From: a virus
Strand: one strand, 5' to 3'
Virus record (IMG/VR): IMGVR_UViG_3300009068_000115
Coordinates: 1 to 31,651 of that record
Length of the DNA stretch: 31,651 bases
Below are positions 7,831 to 16,301 of the stretch, piece by piece. Both the position numbers and the translations under genes were made by a program. A model generated the notes under the pieces. The model had not been told where the DNA came from. It worked only from the letters and a program-made list of their open reading frames with translations, and did no database searches. Within the stretch, counting starts at the first letter, position 1. Each line of letters opens with the position of its first letter.

Positions 7831-8433
7831 ATGGCAATCACAAACGGTTATTGCACGCTGGCTGAATTGAAGGCTGCTTTACGCATAACTGATTCAACTG
7901 ATGACACGCTTTTAGAGAACGCTGTTGAGTCTGCTTCTCGGCGCATTGATGGCTATACAGGAAGGTTCTTTTATCAGACGACTAGCACTGCTGTTCCGAT
8001 GTTTCCTTACAACGAATATCTTTTGGTGTTCGGTAGAGATGTTGCGACTACAACTATTACGATCAAGATTGATTCAACAGGTGATGGCACTTACGCTCAG
8101 ACTTTGACACAAGGCACAGATTATGTGCTACAGCCTAGAAATGTTCCGATCTTTTCACGACCTTACGAATCGGCACGAATGGTTGGTGGTAACACCTTTC
8201 CGATGCTGACTACGCCAGCGTTTGAAACTGTGCAGGTGACTACGGTTTGGGGTTGGTCTGCTGTGCCTGATGATATTAACCAAGCCACAATTCTGCTCGC
8301 TATGCGCCAGTTTGCACGCCTGAACGCTTCTCTAGGTGTTGTTGGGTTCGCTGATATGGCGATCACTGTTAGGGCTGTTGATCCTGATGTGCGTGATCTA
8401 TTGTCACCGTATCGCAGATTCGGTATCGCTTAA
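7831..8433 (+). CDS. Head-tail connector (adaptor, gp6-like)
   Basis: The 200-residue protein starts with TLAELKAALRITDSTDDTLLENAVESASRRIDGYTGRFF-type helices (about residues 8-46), the hallmark of head-tail adaptor proteins that dock beneath the portal. A beta-rich middle follows, and a C-terminal helix (NQATILLAMRQFARLN) ends in LLSPYRR. It lies three bases after the previous gene and its TAA overlaps the next ATG. Location between capsid and tail tube genes supports the call. Confidence 0.83.
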   Translation: MAITNGYCTLAELKAALRITDSTDDTLLENAVESASRRIDGYTGRFFYQTTSTAVPMFPYNEYLLVFGRDVATTTITIKIDSTGDGTYAQTLTQGTDYVLQPRNVPIFSRPYESARMVGGNTFPMLTTPAFETVQVTTVWGWSAVPDDINQATILLAMRQFARLNASLGVVGFADMAITVRAVDPDVRDLLSPYRRFGIA

Positions 8434-8840
8434 TGCCTGCAACTATTTCACAGGTCGCTACAGGTCTAGCAACTAATCTCGCAACTGTTACAGGTTTGCG
8501 TGCAACTTCTTTTCAACCTGAGCAACTAAACCCACCGTTGGCGTTTCCTGTTTTGAACTCTGTCAATTATCATCGTGCGATGGGTGGCGGTGATGTCACT
8601 ATGGAGTGGACTGTGTTCGTGATTGTTGGCAGATATGTTGATCGGACTGCGTTCGCTACTTTAGATGGTTATCTTTCCTACTCAGGTGCTACCAGTATTC
8701 GTGCAGCGATTGAATCAGATAAAACACTTGGTGGCGTGTGCCAAACTTTGGTGCTACCATCGGGTGCGAACATAACAAGTTTAAGTTCTGCTGATGCAGA
8801 GTTTTTACAAATCCAATTTCAAGTAACTGTTCACGGATAG
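8433..8840 (+). CDS. Probable tail terminator or neck protein
   Basis: The 135 residues start with a helical N-terminus (ATISQVATGLATNLATVTGLRA), then strands (VTMEWTVFVIVGRYVDRTAFATLDGYLS) and a C-terminal strand ending FLQIQFQVTVHG. This alpha/beta layout and the place immediately after the adaptor and before the tail tube fit a tail terminator or head-closure protein. It is coupled to the adaptor gene through TAATG. The sequence is weakly conserved in this class, so the name rests mainly on order and fold pattern. Confidence 0.65.
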   Translation: MPATISQVATGLATNLATVTGLRATSFQPEQLNPPLAFPVLNSVNYHRAMGGGDVTMEWTVFVIVGRYVDRTAFATLDGYLSYSGATSIRAAIESDKTLGGVCQTLVLPSGANITSLSSADAEFLQIQFQVTVHG

Positions 8841-8847
8841 GAATCTG

Positions 8848-9018
8848 ATGACAAACTATAAAGTTATTAGCGAAAACTTCACACTAGGTAAACAGGGCGA
8901 CAACATTAACGGCGATGATCTTGAAGGCTTGAATGTTGATGCGCTTGTTGATGGTGGACACTTAGCAGAAGTTAATGTTAAAGTACTCAAACAAGAACCG
9001 AAAGAAATGGACAAATAA
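8848..9018 (+). CDS. Small acidic protein before the tail tube gene (56 aa)
   Basis: This is a 56-residue frame from ATG 8848 to TAA 9016-9018, beginning MTNYKVISENFTLGKQGD and containing the repeated pattern 'dLeGLNVDALVDGGHLAEV'. GGATAGGAAT upstream can serve as ribosome site. It fills exactly the gap between the tail terminator candidate and the tail tube gene, in the same strand and with similar codon use. Short proteins of this type occur in siphovirus head-tail regions; the function is unknown. Confidence 0.68.
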   Translation: MTNYKVISENFTLGKQGDNINGDDLEGLNVDALVDGGHLAEVNVKVLKQEPKEMDK

Positions 9019-9020
9019 AT

Positions 9021-9428
9021 ATGGCTGTTAAAGTTTTAACCAACGCACTTGTAACTGTGAATGCGATTGATCTTTCCACGAAATCTAATTCCGTAACCCT
9101 GAATTACGAAGTGGACAGCGTTGAGGTAACGGCGTTCGGAGATGGTGGACACAAGTTCACTGGTGGGCTGCAAAACAATTCTGTTGATATTGAGTTTATG
9201 CAAGACTTCGCAACAAGCCAAGTTGAAGCAACAATTTATCCTCTTGTTGGTACAACTACAACTTTAATTATTCGTGCCGATAGCGGTGCGGTGTCAGCAA
9301 CGAACCCGACCTACACGATTTCAAATGCGTTCTTGGCAGCGCATACACCTGTGGCTGGCGGAATCGGTGAGTTAATGATGACAAGTCTTTCGTTCACTGG
9401 TGGAACACTCGTTAAAACAACTGTTTAA
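9021..9428 (+). CDS. Major tail tube protein
   Basis: The 135 residues are almost entirely predicted beta strands. Typical tail-tube features are an N-terminal LTNALVTVNAIDLSTKSNSVTLNYEVDS-like strand pair (split by short turns), VEVTAFGDGGHKFTGGL, and a late SLSFTGGTLVKTTV. It starts two bases after the previous stop and is followed by the tail assembly chaperone and tape measure, the standard siphovirus order. This is likely the polymerising tube subunit of a flexible noncontractile tail. Confidence 0.8.
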   Translation: MAVKVLTNALVTVNAIDLSTKSNSVTLNYEVDSVEVTAFGDGGHKFTGGLQNNSVDIEFMQDFATSQVEATIYPLVGTTTTLIIRADSGAVSATNPTYTISNAFLAAHTPVAGGIGELMMTSLSFTGGTLVKTTV

Positions 9429-9453
9429 TTAAAAACTATTAGAAGGAGTAGTA

Positions 9454-9720
9454 ATGAAAATTGCTTTACAAGTTGAATATCTTGACGGCACGATTGAACC
9501 TGTTGATGCTGTGTTCGCTGACTTTGTTGGCTTTGAAAGAACTTGGCAACGATCTGTTGTTAAGTTTGAAACTGAGATGCGTTTAACTGATCTTGCTTGG
9601 CTTGCGTGGTCTGCGCTCACTCATCGGAACAAAACTAAATTAAAGTTTGACCCCGATTGGATTGCTACTGTCGCACAGGTAACGCCACGAGATGAGGGTG
9701 AAAACCCTTTAGAGAAATAA
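9454..9720 (+). CDS. Tail assembly chaperone (gpG-like, unshifted product)
   Basis: This 88-residue product corresponds to the abundant form of the two-protein tail assembly chaperone that coats the tape measure during tail assembly. It contains MKIALQVEYLDGTIEP and the helical segment MRLTDLAWLAWSALTHR typical of actinophage chaperones. The start is decided by a strong GAAGGAG upstream of ATG 9454. Its 3' end carries the overlapping slippery heptamers AAACCCT and CCCTTTA (9702-9711) in the correct zero-frame register, after which a -1 slip gives the longer fusion protein. Confidence 0.85.
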   Translation: MKIALQVEYLDGTIEPVDAVFADFVGFERTWQRSVVKFETEMRLTDLAWLAWSALTHRNKTKLKFDPDWIATVAQVTPRDEGENPLEK

Positions 9721-9878
9721 AGTTTGGTGATGATTCCGCACACTGGCTAATCGCTCATCTTGCTCACGAATATCATATTGCGCCAACAGTTTTACTTAAT
9801 GAGAGTGAATCAATGTTGAACACGATGTTGGCTTATCATCGTTGGGTTGTTAAGCAATCGCAAACGAAACGCCGTTAG
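9702..9878 (+). CDS. Tail assembly chaperone extension (gpT-like, -1 frame)
   Basis: This is the -1 reading frame that continues from the slippery site. The frame is closed by TGA just upstream (9699-9701), so it has no start of its own and must be reached by frameshifting. If the slip occurs on CCCTTTA the product is join(9454..9711,9711..9878), 141 residues in total. The extension reads REIKFGDDSAHWLIAHLAHE, then YHIAPTVLLNESESM and LAYHRWVVKQ, matching the HxW...L.ITP-type second half of siphovirus chaperones. It ends in a basic tail. Confidence 0.83.
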   Translation, partial: KPFREIKFGDDSAHWLIAHLAHEYHIAPTVLLNESESMLNTMLAYHRWVVKQSQTKRR

Positions 9879-9895
9879 TTGTATGATGTTCGGCT

Positions 9896-10465
9896 ATGGC
9901 AACCGCATTAAAGTTTTATGGGATAAGCGAAACACTTTATTATCTCAAGAACTATGAGAAAGATTTGTATGATGCGCTTCGCAAAGACTTGGTTAATGCT
10001 TCTCAACCTTTAGCAACATTGGTTGGCAGTCACTTTCCTGATGAGCCTTTACTTAATTGGCATACATCAGGTGGCAGACTTCAAAGCAAGTCACGGTTGC
10101 CACCATATAACGGTGCTGTAGCAAAGAAAAGTGTGAAACCTAAAGCAGGTACAGGTTCTTTGCGTGGCGGTACTCGTAACAGTGTGATCTTGCGTATCCA
10201 ACAAAACGATGCAGGTGGTTCTGTTTACGATATTGCTGGCTCGGTAACTAAGGGTGCTAGGGGTGCAGGTGCTTCAGCAGGTCAAAAGTTTATTGCCAAT
10301 TTAGACAAAACTAAATCAATTCAATCACAAGGCAACGGTGGTCGTTCTCGTATCTTGTACGGTGCTATTAAAGCGAACGAGAAAATGATTGAACAAGATG
10401 TTTTAGTGATCATAAAAAAAGTTGATGCTCATACAACTAAAGCAATTATGAGCAATCAAAAGTAA
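9896..10465 (+). CDS. Tail-region protein of unknown function (189 aa)
   Basis: The protein lies between the tail assembly chaperone and the tape measure. It starts with helices (ISETLYYLKNYEKDLYDALRKDLVNA), followed by a basic Gly-rich loop (about residues 75-100), strands, and a C-terminal helix ending in a basic tail. The early helix pair followed by loops is reminiscent of HK97 gp10-like tail-completion proteins, but I would not assign it firmly. The start ATG 9896 has no clear Shine-Dalgarno. Confidence 0.68.
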   Translation: MATALKFYGISETLYYLKNYEKDLYDALRKDLVNASQPLATLVGSHFPDEPLLNWHTSGGRLQSKSRLPPYNGAVAKKSVKPKAGTGSLRGGTRNSVILRIQQNDAGGSVYDIAGSVTKGARGAGASAGQKFIANLDKTKSIQSQGNGGRSRILYGAIKANEKMIEQDVLVIIKKVDAHTTKAIMSNQK

Positions 10466-10474
10466 GGTGCATTT

Positions 10475-13327
10475 ATGGCTGTTGGTGTAAACATTGTTTC
10501 CGATTTTGATGCAAAGGGAATAAAGAAGGCGATCTCGGATTTTAAGAAACTTGAAGGCGCAGGAAATAAAGCGACATTCGGTTTACGAACTTTTGATAGT
10601 GCTCTTACTAACGGTGTAAAAAATCTTGCAAAGTTTGGTGCTGTCGCTGGCGTTGTGGCAGGTGTAATTGGCAAGAACCTGATTGACGCTGCTTCTAATC
10701 TTGAAGAATCACAATCAAAAGTTAATGTCGTTTTCGGTGCGTCATCTAAAGCGGTAACAGATTTTGCTTCTACTGCTGCAAAGTCAATGGGTATTTCTAA
10801 ACAGGCTGCACTAGAAGCAACTGGCACATACGGCAATCTTTTGCAAGCGTTCGGTGTCGCCCAACCACAAGCGGTAGAAATGTCCACGACTCTCGTTCAG
10901 TTGGCTGGCGATCTTGCTTCGTTTAATAACACGAGTGTTGATGAAGCGATCACTGCACTGCGTTCAGGGTTATCAGGTGAAACAGAACCATTAAAGCGTT
11001 TCGGTGTCGCAATCAATGATGTGAGGCTTAAACAAGAAGCATTAAATATGGGGCTTTATAGTGGCGCAGGCAATCTAGATATCAATGCTAAAACGCAGGC
11101 TGCTTATGCTTTGATTTTGAAAGATACAAGCCTTGCTCAAGGTGACTATGCAAGAACTTCTGATGGTGTAGCGAATACACAAAAGACTTTGAAGGCACAA
11201 TTTGATGATCTTAAAAGCACGCTCGGTACTGCTTTGATTCCGATGTATAAATCTTTGTTAGGTGTTGTTCAAGATTCAATTATGCCTGTTATGACTAGGT
11301 TTGCTGAAATTGTTGGCACAGAAGGTATTGGGGCTGGTCTTAAATATCTTGGTAGTGAGTTCTTGAATGTTATAGAAAATATGGGCAAGTTCGGTAATGC
11401 GATGCTTGTTTTAATTTCGTTGTTTACTGCTTTTCGTTTAATTGCGATTGCTGCTACTATTTCTCAAAATTTGTTTACTGCTGCTTTATTAACAAACCCG
11501 ATTGGTATTATTGTTGCTGCTTTTATTGCTCTCGGTGTTGCTGTAGTCGCAGCATATCTAAAGTTTGAAGGATTTCGCAAAGTAGTACACATTGTAATTA
11601 ACTTTGTTATAAGGCTTGTAGAAGATTTAGTAAATGCTTTTATAGATTTATACAACAAGTTTGTATTTGTTATAAATGTAATGATTAAAGCAGCGAATCT
11701 TTTTGGTGCTGGTTTAACGGAATTAACTTATACAAGCCACATTTCTTTCGGGCGTATCGCTACAGATGCACAGAAGGCTTCAACACAAATCTTTAAGACC
11801 CTTGGTGCAATTCAGGCAGTTAAGAACGCTGAGCGAGGCGGTAGTTTTCTTACACCAACTGTTTCAGGTGGTGGTGTTAATATTGATACTGGTGGCGGTG
11901 GCGGTGGCGGTGGCGGTGGCGGTGAGTCTGCTATTGAGAAAGCCAAGAAAGCGTTAGAAAAATACATTGACGCAGTTAAAGGCGTGACAACAGCGCAACG
12001 ATCAATGCGTGATGCGACTAAAGGTGTTACAGAATCTAATCTAAAACTTTCGGAAGCGATATCGGCTACCGCTAATGCGCAAGCGAACTTTAATAAAATT
12101 ACTAAAGGATTTGCGTTAGACAGCAAAGAAGTAGTAAAGCAAACTAAAGAATTCGCTGACGCTCAACGAAACTTAATTAAAGCAAACATTTCGGCTGCAG
12201 ACAGTGTTCAAGCAATCAAAGACGCTGAGGAAACATTACAAAAATTGCGTGAGAAAGTTGATCCATTTGATATTGAATCAGGTGAAATTAAATTAGAAAA
12301 AGCAAAGTTTAATGTTGAGGAAGCAAACTTCGCTGTTCTTGAAGCAGAAAAAGACCTTGCAAAATTACGCAAAGATAAAGAGACAACGCCACAAGAAATC
12401 CGTGAAGCCGAAATTAAACTGGCTGAATCAAAGTTCAGTGTGCGTGATTCAATTAAATCTGTCGCTGATGCTGAGAAAGAATTAAAGAAACTTCGTACTG
12501 ATACCCCAACTTTGAAAGAGATTGCTGCTGCTGAACGGGCTGTCGCTGATGCAAAGATGGCTGCTGAAGATGCTTCTATCGCTCAGGCTGATGCACAAAC
12601 TTCTGTCAATGAAGCGCAAGCAAAACTAAATGAACTTGTTAATGGTGCAACAGTTGGTAGTGATGCCTATACAGAAGCATTAAAACTATTGACTGACGCT
12701 GAGCAAGAAGAACGACAAGCAGCCGAAGATCGTGTTACTGCCTATGAGAAATTGGCTGCAGCCACAAGAGATTTGGCAAAGGCTGAACAAGAACGAAGTG
12801 ACGCTGCTAAAGGTGTTTCTAAAAAAGATCGTGCTGCTGCTGACGCTGCTGACGCTGCTGATTCAAATGTTGTTATTCCTGCTGTTGCTACGGTTGTCAA
12901 AAGTGTTGCAAGCGCAGTTGTCACACCGATAACTGATGCTGTTATTGATGTTGTTCAAACTGTTGCTGATGTTGTCGCAACGATAACAATTCCTTCTGCT
13001 TTTGGTGGTTCTATGTCAAATATCGCTGAACAAACTGCCGTAAGCAGAGGTTTCATAACTCAAGATCAAGCAGACGCTTTGTTCGCTAGACGGGCAACAC
13101 CTTTTGCTAATGGTGGAATTGTTACCAAAGCGATGCTCGGTATGGTTGGCGAGTCAGGTGCAGAAGCAATTATTCCGTTAGATCGTTTAGGTAATATGGG
13201 CAACACATACAACATTTCTGTTACCGCAGGTATGGGCGCTGATGGTAAAGATATTGGTACACAGATTGTTAATGCTTTGAAAAGGTATGAGCGAACGAAC
13301 GGTGCTATTCCGATTACGGTGGCATAG
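10475..13327 (+). CDS. Tape measure protein
   Basis: At 950 residues this is the longest protein in the window. It sets tail length and is ejected at infection. The first 300 residues are helical and include segments typical of tape measures (ALEATGTYGNLLQAFGVA, LRSGLSGETEPLKRFGVA). A hydrophobic region follows at about 305-405 with at least two membrane-length stretches (MLVLISLFTAFRLIAIAA, IGIIVAAFIALGVAVVAAYL). A run of about ten glycines at about 474-483 is encoded by GGTGGC repeats. A long Ala/Glu/Lys/Asp coiled-coil repeat region extends to about 800. The C-terminus has FANGGIVTKAMLGMVGESG and AIIPLDRL, the common tape-measure ending. Confidence 0.95.
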   Translation: MAVGVNIVSDFDAKGIKKAISDFKKLEGAGNKATFGLRTFDSALTNGVKNLAKFGAVAGVVAGVIGKNLIDAASNLEESQSKVNVVFGASSKAVTDFASTAAKSMGISKQAALEATGTYGNLLQAFGVAQPQAVEMSTTLVQLAGDLASFNNTSVDEAITALRSGLSGETEPLKRFGVAINDVRLKQEALNMGLYSGAGNLDINAKTQAAYALILKDTSLAQGDYARTSDGVANTQKTLKAQFDDLKSTLGTALIPMYKSLLGVVQDSIMPVMTRFAEIVGTEGIGAGLKYLGSEFLNVIENMGKFGNAMLVLISLFTAFRLIAIAATISQNLFTAALLTNPIGIIVAAFIALGVAVVAAYLKFEGFRKVVHIVINFVIRLVEDLVNAFIDLYNKFVFVINVMIKAANLFGAGLTELTYTSHISFGRIATDAQKASTQIFKTLGAIQAVKNAERGGSFLTPTVSGGGVNIDTGGGGGGGGGGGESAIEKAKKALEKYIDAVKGVTTAQRSMRDATKGVTESNLKLSEAISATANAQANFNKITKGFALDSKEVVKQTKEFADAQRNLIKANISAADSVQAIKDAEETLQKLREKVDPFDIESGEIKLEKAKFNVEEANFAVLEAEKDLAKLRKDKETTPQEIREAEIKLAESKFSVRDSIKSVADAEKELKKLRTDTPTLKEIAAAERAVADAKMAAEDASIAQADAQTSVNEAQAKLNELVNGATVGSDAYTEALKLLTDAEQEERQAAEDRVTAYEKLAAATRDLAKAEQERSDAAKGVSKKDRAAADAADAADSNVVIPAVATVVKSVASAVVTPITDAVIDVVQTVADVVATITIPSAFGGSMSNIAEQTAVSRGFITQDQADALFARRATPFANGGIVTKAMLGMVGESGAEAIIPLDRLGNMGNTYNISVTAGMGADGKDIGTQIVNALKRYERTNGAIPITVA

Positions 13328-14586
13328 TGGCAACAACTCTTGCATCGGGTGAAGTTCTAACTGTTCTTGCTGAGGTTGGTTTTATTGCAAACCAGTTTCG
13401 TTTAGATGACGCTGTAGCAGGCGTTTTAGATAATACTGAATATGTTTTAGATGGAAACCTTGACGGTGTAGATATTACCGAGTTTTGTCAAAACATTTCT
13501 ATTACTCGTGGTCGGCAAGATCAGTTCGCACAATTTGGTGCAGGTCAATGTTCAATCACTTTGTTAAATAACGATAGAAGGTTTGACCCGATCAACACAG
13601 CCTCGCCTTACTACGATGCAACAGCAGGTCGTTCGGGTGTTGTGCCTCGCAGAAAAGTTACAGTTACTTCGGGTGCGAATCCTTTGTTTACAGGGCGTAT
13701 CACTGACATTGATGTTCAATACAATCACAACTTGAGTACAGTTGAAATTACTTCTGCTGATGATTTTGTTTTATTAGCGAACACAGTTGTTGAAGCAGAC
13801 ATCACACCATCAGTACAGTTATCGGGTGCGAGGGTTGGCTATCTTTTAGATTTACCTGAAATCGCTTACCCTGCTACGACACGAGATATTGCTACAGGTT
13901 TAACAACGCTAGGTGCTTTCCAAATTGATGCAAACACAAACGCCTTAACCTATCTGCAACAGATCGCCACAAGTGAACAGGGTGCTTGTTTTATCTCTGC
14001 TGATGGCAAACTAACTTTCACTGATCGCCTCGCAGCAACCTTCGCAACTATTTCGGCAGTGTTCGCTGATGATGGTACGAACATTCCTTACACAGCGTTA
14101 TCGGTTATTTATGGTCAAGAGTTTCTATATAACAGGGTTCAGGCAACAGTTCAAGGTGGTGTTGTTCAACCTGCTGACGATGCTGCTTCCCAAACCGAGT
14201 TTGGTGTTTCTACTTTGGCGTTAAACGATTTGTTGCTTGAAAATAATACTGCTGCGCTGACTTTGGCAAACTATCTGTTGGGCTTATATAAAGAACCGCA
14301 ATACCGTTTTGATGATCTAGGTTTGCTGGTTTCTGCGATGTCGGCTGGCAACCGCAACACGATTAACGCTTTAGAGTTGCAAGACACAGTTTCTATAAAG
14401 CGAACTTTCACTACTGGTTCGCCTGCATCGGTAACAGATTTTTATGCGATTGAAAGATTGAACCATCAGATTACGGCAGGCGAGCATCGTGTTTCTGTTG
14501 GTTTGTTTAACGCTGAAATCTTGTATCAACTGATTCTTGACGATGCCGTGTTCGGCACACTTGATGGCGACAACGCCCTTGCTTAG
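13327..14586 (+). CDS. Minor tail protein (tail tip, baseplate-like)
   Basis: The 419 residues begin at a GTG that overlaps the tape measure stop (TAGTG). The N-terminal half contains DGVDITEFCQNISITRGRQD, then FGAGQCSITLLNNDRRFDP and SPYYDATAGRSGVVPRRKV, a pattern well known in minor tail proteins of actinobacteriophages, where strand-rich domains form the tail tip. The C-terminal half has strands and ends in an INAGEHRVSVGLF-like segment (here ITAGEHRVSVGLF). The position immediately after the tape measure is where distal tail and tail-hub proteins are found. Confidence 0.82.
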   Translation: MATTLASGEVLTVLAEVGFIANQFRLDDAVAGVLDNTEYVLDGNLDGVDITEFCQNISITRGRQDQFAQFGAGQCSITLLNNDRRFDPINTASPYYDATAGRSGVVPRRKVTVTSGANPLFTGRITDIDVQYNHNLSTVEITSADDFVLLANTVVEADITPSVQLSGARVGYLLDLPEIAYPATTRDIATGLTTLGAFQIDANTNALTYLQQIATSEQGACFISADGKLTFTDRLAATFATISAVFADDGTNIPYTALSVIYGQEFLYNRVQATVQGGVVQPADDAASQTEFGVSTLALNDLLLENNTAALTLANYLLGLYKEPQYRFDDLGLLVSAMSAGNRNTINALELQDTVSIKRTFTTGSPASVTDFYAIERLNHQITAGEHRVSVGLFNAEILYQLILDDAVFGTLDGDNALA

Positions 14587-14601
14587 TGTACAATAACCGA
14601 A

Positions 14602-15033
14602 ATGGCACGCCAATCGTTTACAGCAGCGCAAATCCTGACCGCTGCACAAATGACCACGCTTCAGGACAGCGTTTGGTCTGATGATGTAAACACTCAAACT
14701 GGAACTTCGTACACACTTGTTTTAACTGATTCAGGCAAACAGGTTACGATGAGCAACGCTTCAGCAAGCACGCTCACAATCCCACCAAACGCCTCTGTAG
14801 CGTTCGCTGTTGGCGTTCGCATACAGGTTATTCAGTTGGGTGCAGGCGCAGTTACTTTGACTGCTGGCGCAGGCGTGACAGTCAATTCGCTTTCTACTTC
14901 TCTTATTCTTGGTCAATATCAGGTGGCGACTTTGATTAAGCAGGCAACTAATACTTGGATTGCTAATCTTGGTGGTTCGGGTGGTGCTGCTGATAGCGAT
15001 CAAAACATTCTTGCAAATCAAGTACTAGGTTAG
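14602..15033 (+). CDS. Tail-fibre-type virion protein (143 aa)
   Basis: It has a short helical N-terminus (FTAAQILTAAQMTTLQDSVW), then a beta-rich domain with the pattern TLVLTDSGKQVTMSNASAST, then LTIPPNASVAFAVGVRIQV and AGAVTLTAGAGVTVNS. These segments are common in phage tail fibre or appendage proteins, where they form small beta domains. The C-terminus is flexible and Gly/Ala-rich. It follows the minor tail gene by 15 bases. A receptor-binding or fibre-support role is inferred. Confidence 0.7.
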   Translation: MARQSFTAAQILTAAQMTTLQDSVWSDDVNTQTGTSYTLVLTDSGKQVTMSNASASTLTIPPNASVAFAVGVRIQVIQLGAGAVTLTAGAGVTVNSLSTSLILGQYQVATLIKQATNTWIANLGGSGGAADSDQNILANQVLG

Positions 15034-15044
15034 AAAGAGACACA

Positions 15045-15416
15045 ATGGCAACTTTTACAAAATTAGCGTTACAACCAGCAGGCACTACAGGCGATGGTCT
15101 AGGTATCCTCGTTGTCGCTACTGCTACGGCAGGCACAGCAATTCACACAGCGTCATCTACTGCAACAACTATTGATGAGTTGTGGTTGTACGCATACAAC
15201 AACCATTCAAGCACAGTTGTTTTGACTGTTGAGTTTGGTGGTGTGACTTCGCCTAAAGATGTAATCAAATCAACGCTTACTTCTCAGGCTGGACTTGTTT
15301 TGATTTGTGCTGGTCTAGTAATTCAGGGTAATGCTACGGCAAAAGTTGTGCGAGCGTTCGCTGCTACAGCATCTCAGGTTTCTTTGTTCGGATATGTGAA
15401 CCGAATCACGGCTTAG
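15045..15416 (+). CDS. Small beta-rich virion protein (123 aa)
   Basis: The 123 residues are Thr, Ala and Val rich with regular strands (GLGILVVATATAGTAIHTAS, LWLYAYNNHSSTVVLTVEFG, GLVLICAGLVIQGNATAKVV). The layout resembles small structural proteins encoded among phage tail fibres. GAAAGAG provides a reasonable ribosome site. It lies between two fibre-like genes. No precise role can be stated. Confidence 0.65.
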   Translation: MATFTKLALQPAGTTGDGLGILVVATATAGTAIHTASSTATTIDELWLYAYNNHSSTVVLTVEFGGVTSPKDVIKSTLTSQAGLVLICAGLVIQGNATAKVVRAFAATASQVSLFGYVNRITA

Positions 15417-15422
15417 GTTTTT

Positions 15423-16301
15423 GTGGGTAGACCGCACGCACCTCGTACTAGGGTTGGTACTGCTTTATCTTCTTGGAGTTTTCCTACAGGTGACGGTTTA
15501 ACAAACTTGCTTGTTATCGGTGGCGGTGGCGGTGGCGGTATGTTTGGCGGTGGTGGTGGTGCTGGTGGTTATCGTGAAGCGTCAGCAATCACATTAACTT
15601 CAGGTGCGACTTATACAATTACGGTAGGTCTTGGCGGTGCTGCTGCAACTGCAAGAACTAGCAACGGTACTAGTGGTGCGACTTCAGAGATATCAGGCAC
15701 AGGTATCACAACTGTTACTTCGGCTGGCGGTGGTGGTGCTGGTTCAGCGACTAGCGGTATTGCTGGTAGTAGCGGTGGCTCTGGTGGTGGTGGTAATGCA
15801 CAGAACGCACCCTTGACTGGCGGTGCAGGTAACACACCAAGTACATCACCAAGTCAGGGCAATAACGGTGGCACAGGTGCAGCGACTACATCGCAGGCTG
15901 GCGGTGGTGGCGGTGGTGCGTCAGCAGTTGGGGCAAATGGTACAGAAAGTCTTTTAAATGGTTTCGGTGGTGCTGGCGGTGCAGGTACAAGTTACAACAG
16001 CATTTTTTATGCAGGCGGTGGCGGTGGTTGTGGCGAGGCAGCAGGTGGTTCGGGTGGTGCAGGCGGTAATGGTGGTGGCGGTGCAGGTTCTAAACAAGCA
16101 GCGAACGCTACAGCAGGTACAGCAAACACTGGCGGCGGTGGCGGTGGCTCACGAAATGAAGGCAGTGTTGGTGCTGCTGGCGCTGGCGGTAGTGGTGTTG
16201 TGATCATTGACGCAGGACAAGTCGCAGCATCAACAACTGGCTCACCAACTTTGTCGGGAACTGTTTATACTTTTACTGGTAGTGGAACGATTACTTTCTG
16301 A
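15423..16301 (+). CDS. Gly-rich tail fibre/adhesin-like protein, copy A
   Basis: The 292 residues start at GTG 15423. A short N-terminal segment (VGTALSSWSFPTGDGL) precedes a region in which glycine dominates, with runs of up to seven. Small strands lie between the runs (ITLTSGATYTITVGLGG, ISGTGITTVTSAGG). It ends in VVIIDAGQVAASTTGSP and YTFTGSGTITF. Gly-rich domains of this kind occur in phage receptor-binding adhesins, where parallel polyglycine helices form a compact brick. The next gene is a clear paralogue. Recognition of the host surface is the likely role. Other-frame readings of the repeats are artefacts. Confidence 0.8.
   Translation: MGRPHAPRTRVGTALSSWSFPTGDGLTNLLVIGGGGGGGMFGGGGGAGGYREASAITLTSGATYTITVGLGGAAATARTSNGTSGATSEISGTGITTVTSAGGGGAGSATSGIAGSSGGSGGGGNAQNAPLTGGAGNTPSTSPSQGNNGGTGAATTSQAGGGGGGASAVGANGTESLLNGFGGAGGAGTSYNSIFYAGGGGGCGEAAGGSGGAGGNGGGGAGSKQAANATAGTANTGGGGGGSRNEGSVGAAGAGGSGVVIIDAGQVAASTTGSPTLSGTVYTFTGSGTITF

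Noticed and set aside
11812-12126. Minus-strand frame with a polyproline run
   Set aside because: The run is the complement of the tape-measure polyglycine codons; an artefact.
12831-12862. Short tandem GCTGCTGAC-type repeat
   Set aside because: It is codon repetition for an Ala/Asp stretch of the tape measure, with no sign of a DNA-level role.
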